Shown one piece after another: positions 1 to 5,191 of a stretch of 5,260 bases of DNA. The notes beneath the pieces were generated by a model. It saw only the letters and a list, made by a program, of their open reading frames with translations. It searched no databases and was not told where the DNA came from. The stretch lies in NCBI GenBank assembly GCA_001438005.1, contig LIBO01000087.1, forward strand, positions 1 through 5,260. The letters are read 5' to 3'. This DNA is from Verrucomicrobia subdivision 6 bacterium BACL9 MAG-120507-bin52. GTDB lineage: Bacteria; Verrucomicrobiota; Verrucomicrobiia; Methylacidiphilales; Verrucolacustridaceae. How positions within the stretch are numbered: the first letter of the stretch is position 1; each line of letters begins with the position of its first letter. The translations under genes and the position numbers were made by a program.

Positions 1-45
1 AAGCCCCCAAACCCACCACCAACTCCCCCACCCCGCCCTAGTTCG

Positions 46-2583
46 TCAGCGCCACTCATGCTTGGGATACTTGCGCGCCAACTCCGCTTTCAATTTTGGA
101 TACGTTTCTCTCCAAAACGAACCCAAATCCTTCGTCACCTGCAACGGCCTTCGGTTCGGCCCCAAAATCTCCAACGTTAACTCCACCTGGCCATCTCCAA
201 TTCGCGGCGTTTTCTCCCACCCATAGAAATCCTGAATTTTACCCGAGACTCTCGGCTCCCGCCCCTTGCCATACTCGATCTTGAGGGACTTTCCGCCGGC
301 GATTTCCACCCGATCAGGGGCCAACTCCCCCATCCTCTGGATTCTTTTCCGGCCCAACCAATCCTGCATCGCCCCCACCGCGCTCCGCTCATTCGCCTGT
401 CGCCACGTCAAACACCCCTGACACTGCCTTTGTAAAACAGGCCTCTGCGCTTCCTGATTCCACTCCGGCCACTCCTCCCCGGCCGACCACCCCCGCACCA
501 CCTCCAACCTCTCAACCAACCGATCTGCCTCCGCACTCCACCCCGGCCAAACGCATTTTTTGTCCAACACCGCCTGCGCCAACACCTGGGCTGTCTCGGG
601 TCCGGCCTCCACATCCCTTTTCCTCTCCTCCAAAATCAAATCCCGAAACTTTCTCGCCTCCACCTGCAAAACACGCCGCCCACTCTCCTCAAAGACCAGA
701 CCCCGACTCTCCGAAAAATCCGCCGGGAACATCTCCCGCAACCAATCCTCCTCCACCGCACTGACCAACCCCAGCATTACCTCCACCTCACCATCCGTTC
801 GGCCAATCTCCTTGATCTCAGCCGCCACCACCAGCGACCGATCTCGCACCACACTCTCTCGGCCAATCGATCCCCCCCGTCCCCCCGAGAGCCGACACCG
901 CAAGGTTCCCCCATCCAACCGACGCGCCAAATGATCGGAAAACCCAGCCAAAATACACCTCCTCAACTTTTCTCCCGAGGCCGGGCTTTCCTCAATGGTT
1001 AATCCCATCGCTTGCGACACGCTGAGCAAACGATCCCGCACCGCCGCCGCCTCTCGGGCCGAGCCCCCATGAATTCCCATCCGGCCACACGGCCCTGGAT
1101 GAAACTTCTCCCTCTCCGCAAAACGCAAAGCCCTGAGCCAAACAAAGAGATCACTTTCCTCCTCCGCCTCCCACAAAATCTCCGCCCCCTCCCCCTTCCG
1201 TCCCGCCATCCTCTGCAACAAAGGTCTCCCCGATAAAAGAGCCGCCATCCCCGCCGCCCCTCGCAAACATCCCAGCGCTCCTGCCTCGATCAACATCCGC
1301 GCCAACCTTGGGTGCACCGGCCAACCCGCCATCTTTTTTCCTGTTTCGGTCAAATCGCCCCCCACCCCTTTCGTTGCTCCCAAATCCGCTAACAATCGCT
1401 CCGCCCGGACCACCGAACCCTCCTCGGGCCTATCCACCCATCGAAAATCCCGGAGTCGACCCGCCCCCGCCGCGGCCAAAACCAGAGCCACTTCGGCCAA
1501 ATCCAATCTACGAATCTCTGGCTCCTCCACCTTCGGCCGCTTCGACCAATCCATCGCCGTCTCCAACCTCACACAAATCCCCGGCGCCGTCCGCCCCGCT
1601 CTTCCCGCCCTTTGCGCCGCCGCGGCGTGACTAATCCGCTCCACCAGCAGTGTCTCCAGTCCACGCCTCGGATCGTACTTCGCCATCCGCGCCATCCCGC
1701 AATCCACCACCGCCTTTACCCCATCCAACGTCAAGGATGTCTCCGCCACATTCGTCGCCACCACCACTTTAGGGCGATCATACTTTTGCAAAGCCGCATC
1801 CTGATCCTTGGGCGACATCTCTCCATGCAGCGGCAAAACCACCGCCTCCGATCGGCCTAACCTGCCCTCCAAATCTCTCCTCGCCCGACCAATTTCATAG
1901 CCCCCTGGTAAAAAAACCAAAACGTCCCCTTTCCCCGCTCGAATCAAACGCTCCGCCTCCCTCGCCGCCACCTCCGCACAACCCGACCCACTCAGATCCT
2001 CCCGTTGTTTCAAATACTCCACCTCCACCGGAAACATTCGCCCTTCCGATCGCAACACCTCCGCCCCGATGCGCTCGGCCAACTTCTCCGTCTCCAGCGT
2101 CGCCGACATCACGATGAGAATCAGATCTGGCCGCGCGCTCTCTTGCAGATCCAAAATCCGCCCCAAGGTGAGATCTCCATAAAGATGCCTCTCGTGAAAT
2201 TCATCACAAATCACCGCCTGCACTCCCTCCAGCCGTGGCCGCGAAATCATCTGCCGCACCAGCACCCCCTCCGTCACAAAACGAATCCGTGTCTCCGCCG
2301 AAGTCTGATCATCCAATCGAATCGTATATCCCACCTCCTTACCCAAAGTCACCCCACGCTCCTCCGCCACCCTCTTGGCCAACATCCGAGCCGCAATTCT
2401 TCTGGGTTGTAAGATCACCGCCTGCCCTCGCTCCCCCAGAAAGCCCCCCTCGAGCAGCATTTGCGGAACCTGGGTCGATTTTCCTGAACCCGTTGGCGCT
2501 TCGATCACCAACCGCCTCCGACCCGCACGAAGTGCAGACGCTAACTTTTCTCGAATCTCCTCAATCGGTAAATGAGTGGCCAC
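46..2583 (-). CDS. hrpB: ATP-dependent RNA helicase HrpB (DEAH/RHA family)
   Basis: Cytoplasmic DEAH-family RNA helicase of 845 residues, close to the usual HrpB length of a little over 800. Visible in order: Walker A APTGSGKST (about 29-37), motif Ia QPRRIAA (about 59-65), motif II DEFHER (about 127-132; DEFH rather than DEAH is typical of HrpB), motif III SAT (about 160-162), motif V TNVAETSLT (about 277-285) and motif VI QRAGRAGR (about 324-331). A helical HA2-like region follows, and the C-terminus is the HrpB-specific one, with FYGWEKTPRI near 785-794, RPLQVTKDLGSFW near 811-823 and a final YPKHEWR. All helicase motifs are intact, so it should be an active NTPase. The start is GTG at 2583-2581, chosen because the Walker A then lies at the normal distance from the N-terminus; a weak TAGG lies 8 nt upstream. 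It is 59 bp downstream of hldD on the same strand. HrpB's cellular role is poorly defined in most bacteria, and its substrate cannot be told from sequence. Confidence 0.95.
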   Translation of the reverse strand: MATHLPIEEIREKLASALRAGRRRLVIEAPTGSGKSTQVPQMLLEGGFLGERGQAVILQPRRIAARMLAKRVAEERGVTLGKEVGYTIRLDDQTSAETRIRFVTEGVLVRQMISRPRLEGVQAVICDEFHERHLYGDLTLGRILDLQESARPDLILIVMSATLETEKLAERIGAEVLRSEGRMFPVEVEYLKQREDLSGSGCAEVAAREAERLIRAGKGDVLVFLPGGYEIGRARRDLEGRLGRSEAVVLPLHGEMSPKDQDAALQKYDRPKVVVATNVAETSLTLDGVKAVVDCGMARMAKYDPRRGLETLLVERISHAAAAQRAGRAGRTAPGICVRLETAMDWSKRPKVEEPEIRRLDLAEVALVLAAAGAGRLRDFRWVDRPEEGSVVRAERLLADLGATKGVGGDLTETGKKMAGWPVHPRLARMLIEAGALGCLRGAAGMAALLSGRPLLQRMAGRKGEGAEILWEAEEESDLFVWLRALRFAEREKFHPGPCGRMGIHGGSAREAAAVRDRLLSVSQAMGLTIEESPASGEKLRRCILAGFSDHLARRLDGGTLRCRLSGGRGGSIGRESVVRDRSLVVAAEIKEIGRTDGEVEVMLGLVSAVEEDWLREMFPADFSESRGLVFEESGRRVLQVEARKFRDLILEERKRDVEAGPETAQVLAQAVLDKKCVWPGWSAEADRLVERLEVVRGWSAGEEWPEWNQEAQRPVLQRQCQGCLTWRQANERSAVGAMQDWLGRKRIQRMGELAPDRVEIAGGKSLKIEYGKGREPRVSGKIQDFYGWEKTPRIGDGQVELTLEILGPNRRPLQVTKDLGSFWRETYPKLKAELARKYPKHEWR

Positions 2584-2593
2584 GGTTCGAACC
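2584..2593. promoter_or_regulatory. 10-bp perfect palindrome abutting the hrpB start codon
   Basis: GGTTCGAACC reads the same on both strands and directly touches the GTG start of hrpB. The only Shine-Dalgarno-like bases (TAGG on the minus strand) overlap its edge, so a protein binding the DNA or a small RNA fold here could affect hrpB translation. A second 8-bp palindrome, TTTCGAAA, lies nearby at 2606-2613. The palindromes are directly visible; any regulatory role is inference, and a 10-bp palindrome can occur by chance. Confidence 0.2.
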
Positions 2594-2627
2594 TACCGAA
2601 AATCGTTTCGAAAGGGAGACCAGAGCC

Positions 2628-2641
2628 TTCCCGAACGGGAA
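2628..2641. other. Short inverted repeat just after the hldD stop
   Basis: TTCCC-GAAC-GGGAA forms a 5-bp stem with a 4-base loop (6 bp if the inner C-G is counted) directly after the hldD stop codon on the minus strand. Read on the minus strand it is not followed by a T-run, so it is not a normal intrinsic terminator for hldD and would allow read-through into hrpB. Read on the plus strand, a T-rich tract (2647-2660) follows after about 5 bases, so it could end antisense transcripts rising through hrpB. It may also be a simple 3'-stabilising hairpin. Confidence 0.3.
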
Positions 2642-2642
2642 A

Positions 2643-3596
2643 CTACTTTTTCTTTTTTTTCCGCGACCGTCCGCCCGTCAACCATCCTGAATCAAAATAG
2701 TCCTTCAACCCCAGCTCCAGCGAATACTTGGGTTGAAATCCCAAATCCCGCTTCGTGGCCGACATGTCCGCCTCCGTGTGCGGTTGATAGAAGGGATAGG
2801 GGCACTCGAAATACTCCGGCTTGAGCTTTGTCCCCAAAACTCCGTTCAGACCTTCCACCATCTCATTAAAACTTCGCGGCTGGCCTGATCCTGCATTCCA
2901 CACCCCCGACTTGCCCGACTTCATCGCCGCCATCGTCATGGAAACAATATCTTTCACGTAAACAAAATCCCGCTTCTGCTCCCCGCTCTTAAAGATTCTC
3001 GGCCGTTTCCCCAGCAACATCTGCCCTGCTAAATGCCACGCCATGCTCGCCGGCACCCCTTTGTGTCCCTCCCGCGGCCCATACACATTGAAGTAACGCA
3101 ACCCACCAATGCTCCAAGCCGGTTCCTCCTCCTGCACTTGCTTGGCCAGATTTTCCAGCTGCACTTTCGAAAAGGCATACGCGTTCGCCGGAGCGAGCGG
3201 GTCTCCTACCCGATTCACCCCCGCGCGAATACCGTACGTGGCTGCGCTTGTGGCATAGACGATCGGAGTTTTCTCTGGGCGCAAATATTCTAGCATTCGG
3301 CGAAATCCCTCCACGTTGTCATGCGTCTGAATCCTCTGATCCTGCATCGTTGTGTCCGTAATCGAGGCCAAATGAAACATCGCCTCCGGCCTTCTTCCGC
3401 AAAACTCAGCCTCCCAGTCCAACCGGGAGATGTCTGCCGCGACAAAATCCCCCCGGTACCCCTCCAAATTTAAAAACGACCCACTCCGAAAATCGTCCAA
3501 AATCGTGAGTTTAGCCTTAGGAAACTCCTCCTGCAGACGATGGACCAAGTTTGATCCGATAAATCCGCCCCCCCCTGTAATCCAAATACTCCTCAT
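2643..3596 (-). CDS. hldD: ADP-L-glycero-D-manno-heptose 6-epimerase
   Basis: Cytoplasmic extended short-chain dehydrogenase/epimerase of 317 residues (E. coli HldD has 310). It should convert ADP-D-glycero-D-manno-heptose to the L-glycero form, the last step in making the heptose donor for the LPS inner core. Visible: dinucleotide loop GGGGFIG (8-14), acidic end of strand 2 in ILDDFRSG (32-39), YATSAATYG (114-122), catalytic Tyr-x-x-x-Lys at Y140/K144, and the HldD signature NVYGPREGHKG (170-180). Its lysine near 179 matches the active-site Lys178 of E. coli HldD. RDFVYVKD (209-216), WNAGSG and a late TEAD motif also fit HldD rather than GalE. The ATG at 3596-3594 gives the normal N-terminus; no clear Shine-Dalgarno is seen. 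Oddities are a tract of eight G in codons 8-10 and a C-terminal SRKKKKK tail. It is divergent from the pagL-like gene and upstream of hrpB. Another nucleotide-sugar epimerase is the less likely alternative. Confidence 0.9.
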   Translation of the reverse strand: MRSIWITGGGGFIGSNLVHRLQEEFPKAKLTILDDFRSGSFLNLEGYRGDFVAADISRLDWEAEFCGRRPEAMFHLASITDTTMQDQRIQTHDNVEGFRRMLEYLRPEKTPIVYATSAATYGIRAGVNRVGDPLAPANAYAFSKVQLENLAKQVQEEEPAWSIGGLRYFNVYGPREGHKGVPASMAWHLAGQMLLGKRPRIFKSGEQKRDFVYVKDIVSMTMAAMKSGKSGVWNAGSGQPRSFNEMVEGLNGVLGTKLKPEYFECPYPFYQPHTEADMSATKRDLGFQPKYSLELGLKDYFDSGWLTGGRSRKKKKK

Positions 3597-3672
3597 GGTT
3601 TTTAAAGATATATAGATAGAAAGTTATTCCCAAACAGAAAAATCGTGTCTAAAAACTTAAAAGATACACCCG
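3597..3672. promoter_or_regulatory. Divergent AT-rich promoter region between hldD and pagL-like gene
   Basis: This 76-bp spacer is far richer in A and T than the genes around it and must hold the start signals of two divergent genes. For hldD a weak pair can be proposed on the minus strand: TTGGGA (plus positions 3628-3633) and TATCTT (3605-3610), 17 bp apart and each matching 4 of 6 consensus bases; this would leave an almost absent leader. Overlapping TATATA and TATCTA are alternative -10 elements. No convincing -35/-10 pair was found toward the pagL-like gene, and neither gene has a good Shine-Dalgarno. TTATTCCCA (3624-3632) is one mismatch from a DnaA box. That the region is a promoter follows from gene layout; the exact elements are weak. 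Confidence 0.45.
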
Positions 3673-4377
3673 ATGAACTACTCTATACACCTACCTAGTA
3701 GAGCTTTAAGATCGAATTATAGGATCGCACTGGCCCTATTTTTGGCTCTTTTTGGATCCATTTATTCATCTTTACTCACAACTTGTTGGTCTGGGACGGA
3801 AGTGACCGCCTCATCCAACACTCCCTCTCCCCTCTCCGATACCGAAACGGTGCAAAACACTCTGTTTGGGGAAAATAAGGTCACGCTTACCGCCGAAACC
3901 GCAGGTCTTTTCTCCATCAACAACCCGAACGATTACATCTACTTACCCCAACTCATCACGATCGGATGGCAGTTGGATGAAATCGGAAACGAGGGGTGGA
4001 ATCGAGGCAACACCGAATTTCTTTTTAGCGGCATGTTCGCCCCTACTCTCCAAGGTCCCAATCCTTGGTTCGCTGGTGGCCTCTTCGGACCACGCTACAA
4101 CTTCATCCAACCCGACTGGCCCGTTGTCCCGTACCTCGAATCCCGTGTCGGTTTTCTGTTTACCCACGCCACGGGAGCACCCGACTCCCAAGGCCAAGAT
4201 TTCTGTTTCAGCTTCACGATCGGAGCAGGTGTCCGCATCCCCGTGATGGATCAACTTTCCGTCAATCTCGGAGTCATGTTCCAACACATCTCCAACGCCG
4301 GCCTATCCGAACCTCAGAACCAGAACGTCGGGCTCGACTCCATCGGCCCCACCCTTTCCGTCAGCTGGGCATTTTAG
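3673..4377 (+). CDS. pagL: PagL-like lipid A 3-O-deacylase (acyloxyacyl hydrolase), outer-membrane beta-barrel
   Basis: A 234-residue exported protein. A positively charged start (R10, R13, R17) leads into a hydrophobic stretch at about 18-36, a signal peptide. The mature part is a series of alternating polar/hydrophobic strands rich in G, F, Y and W, ending in phenylalanine (LSVSWAF), as in outer-membrane barrels. The key motif is FQHISNAGL (203-211): PagL enzymes use a His-x-Ser pair followed by Asn near the C-terminus, here H205, S207 and N208. PagL removes the 3-position acyl chain of lipid A in the outer membrane, which in other species lowers endotoxin signalling and changes membrane packing. 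The third catalytic residue, Glu in Pseudomonas, is less clear; D222 in NVGLDS or E213 are candidates. There is no later Met before 121, so this ATG is the only sensible start, although no Shine-Dalgarno is visible. It faces hldD, another LPS gene. Catalysis is inferred from the motif; a non-enzymatic barrel is possible. Confidence 0.8.
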   Translation: MNYSIHLPSRALRSNYRIALALFLALFGSIYSSLLTTCWSGTEVTASSNTPSPLSDTETVQNTLFGENKVTLTAETAGLFSINNPNDYIYLPQLITIGWQLDEIGNEGWNRGNTEFLFSGMFAPTLQGPNPWFAGGLFGPRYNFIQPDWPVVPYLESRVGFLFTHATGAPDSQGQDFCFSFTIGAGVRIPVMDQLSVNLGVMFQHISNAGLSEPQNQNVGLDSIGPTLSVSWAF

Positions 4378-4401
4378 TTTCGGCCTTCGCATTTTTCCCC
4401 G

Positions 4402-4418
4402 ACTTATTCACATATCAC
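4402..4418 (+). repeat. Direct repeat copy 1 with DnaA box TTATTCACA
   Basis: ACTTATTCACATATCAC matches copy 2 at 4493-4509 in 16 of 17 positions. Bases 4404-4412 are TTATTCACA, which fits the DnaA-box consensus TTATNCACA exactly. It lies just after the pagL-like gene, about 110 bp before the ABC ATPase gene, and upstream of the candidate promoter at 4428-4456. Identity beyond the 9-bp box points to a duplicated element rather than two chance boxes. Confidence 0.7.
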
Positions 4419-4419
4419 T

Positions 4420-4449
4420 TGGGTTTCTTGAACCCACTCGTATTGAGTG
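4420..4449 (+). other. Two overlapping small hairpins after the pagL-like gene
   Basis: TGGGTT (4420-4425) pairs with AACCCA (4431-4436) across a 5-base loop, and CACTC (4435-4439) pairs with GAGTG (4445-4449) across another 5-base loop. The two share bases 4435-4436, so they exclude one another. Neither is followed by a T-run, so they do not make a normal intrinsic terminator. They overlap the candidate promoter for the ABC operon. They may be a weak end structure for the upstream transcript, operator half-sites or chance. Confidence 0.3.
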
Positions 4450-4456
4450 CTATACA
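4428..4456 (+). promoter_or_regulatory. Candidate sigma70-type promoter of the ABC transporter operon
   Basis: TTGAAC (4428-4433) and TATACA (4451-4456) are separated by 17 bp, the ideal spacing, and each matches 4 of 6 consensus bases. TGC directly before the -10 makes an extended -10 element (TGnTATACA), which can offset a weak -35. Transcription would start near 4463, inside the palindrome at 4461-4470, giving a leader of about 63 bases before the ATPase start at 4526. The spacing and extended -10 raise confidence; host promoter rules are unknown. Confidence 0.4.
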
Positions 4457-4460
4457 TCTC

Positions 4461-4470
4461 AACCGCGGTT
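4461..4470. promoter_or_regulatory. 10-bp perfect palindrome, possible operator
   Basis: AACCGCGGTT is a perfect palindrome located 4 bp downstream of the candidate -10 box, over the expected transcription start. That is a common place for a repressor site. The symmetry and position are visible; the binding of any regulator is inference. Confidence 0.3.
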
Positions 4471-4492
4471 CTTATTTATGTCTTTCTTCTCA

Positions 4493-4509
4493 ACTTATCC
4501 ACATATCAC
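4493..4509 (+). repeat. Direct repeat copy 2 with perfect DnaA box TTATCCACA
   Basis: ACTTATCCACATATCAC differs from copy 1 (4402-4418) by one base, 91 bp away in the same orientation. Bases 4495-4503 are TTATCCACA, the strongest form of the DnaA box. It ends 16 bp before the ATPase start codon and would lie in the leader of its mRNA, just upstream of the weak AAGG ribosome-binding site (4512-4515). Confidence 0.7.
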
Positions 4510-4525
4510 GTAAGGCACTCTTTTT

Positions 4526-5191
4526 ATGCTCGAAACTCGTGATCTCCATAAGTCCTATCAAACCGGTGATGCCCGCGTCGATGCCCTCCGTGGCGTATCC
4601 ATCAAAATCCTACCCGGCGAAATCGTCGCCATCACCGGACCCAGCGGATGCGGCAAAAGCACCCTTCTCCACATCCTCGGAGCGCTTGATACCCCGACCT
4701 CGGGCCAAGCCTACCTGGAGGGCCATCCTCTCCACTCTCTCGATGACGACAAACTGACCGCACTTCGTCGCCACAAAATCGGTTTTATTTTTCAATTCTT
4801 TCATCTCCTCCCCACCCTCACGGTCGAGGAGAACGTTCTGCTCCCCCTCCTCCTCGCCGGTCGCGTCACCCCCCCCGCAAAATCCCGCGCCCATGAACTC
4901 CTCGCCGCTGTCGGTCTGAGCGATCGCTCCCACCATCGTCCTCACCAACTCTCGGGCGGCCAACTCCAACGCGCCGCCGTCGCCCGCGCCCTCATCCACC
5001 GCCCTTCCGTTCTCCTCGCCGATGAACCCACCGGCAACCTCGATTCCGCCTCCAGCACCATCGTGATTCAACTCCTCACCCAACTTGCCCGAAATGAAAA
5101 AACCACAGTTATCCTCGTCACTCATAGCGACCGCATCGCCGCCGCCGCCGATCGCCAAATCGCACTGGTCGACGGCCGCCTCGCCTCGTGA
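4526..5191 (+). CDS. ABC transporter ATP-binding protein, LolD/MacB/YbbA class
   Basis: A 221-residue cytoplasmic ATPase of the class that drives FtsX-type permeases. Visible: Walker A GPSGCGKST (38-46), Q-loop in GFIFQFFHLLPTLT (Q90; the FQ-HLLPTLT form is typical of the LolD/MacB class), signature LSGGQ (142-146), Walker B VLLADEPTG (162-170) with catalytic E167, D-loop NLDS (171-174) and H-loop His200 in VTHS. All catalytic parts are present. Relatives power lipoprotein release from the inner membrane (LolCDE), efflux of macrolides or enterotoxin (MacB), or unknown tasks (YbbA/YbbP); the sequence alone does not decide. The ATG start gives the standard MLETRDLHKSY beginning; AAGG at 4512-4515 is a weak ribosome-binding site 10 bases upstream. 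The stop overlaps the next gene's GTG (GTGA), so the pair is probably translationally coupled. A run of eight C (4869-4876) lies in codons 115-117, and codons strongly favour C at the third position. Confidence 0.92.
   Translation: MLETRDLHKSYQTGDARVDALRGVSIKILPGEIVAITGPSGCGKSTLLHILGALDTPTSGQAYLEGHPLHSLDDDKLTALRRHKIGFIFQFFHLLPTLTVEENVLLPLLLAGRVTPPAKSRAHELLAAVGLSDRSHHRPHQLSGGQLQRAAVARALIHRPSVLLADEPTGNLDSASSTIVIQLLTQLARNEKTTVILVTHSDRIAAAADRQIALVDGRLAS

Noticed and set aside
1..31. Possible start of another minus-strand gene: GTG at 31-29 would give VGELVVGLGA running off the left edge
   Set aside because: Only ten codons are visible in a very G-rich stretch. The peptide looks plausible (AGGG lies upstream), but it is too short to support a call.
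560..1860. Several long plus-strand open frames opposite hrpB
   Set aside because: They are rich in proline, serine, arginine and histidine, have no recognisable motifs, and lie opposite an intact helicase gene; they arise from the G-rich coding strand of hrpB.
2582..2602. GGTTCGAACC resembles a tRNA T-arm
   Set aside because: Neither strand gives a 5-bp stem around the TTCGAAC loop, and no acceptor, D or anticodon arms are found. It is a plain palindrome.
3778..3790. LTTC (residues 35-38 of the PagL-like protein) as a lipoprotein lipobox
   Set aside because: The residue before the Cys is Thr rather than Gly, Ala or Ser, and the mature protein is a predicted outer-membrane barrel, so a normal signal peptide fits better.
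4378..4525. Chromosomal origin of replication, because of the two DnaA boxes
   Set aside because: Only two consensus boxes, no AT-rich unwinding element, no dnaA, dnaN or gidA neighbours, and no change of strand skew across the window.
4610..5158. 182-codon minus-strand open frame opposite the ABC ATPase gene
   Set aside because: Low-complexity Gly/Glu/Ala-rich peptide that mirrors the C-rich coding strand of an intact ATPase.
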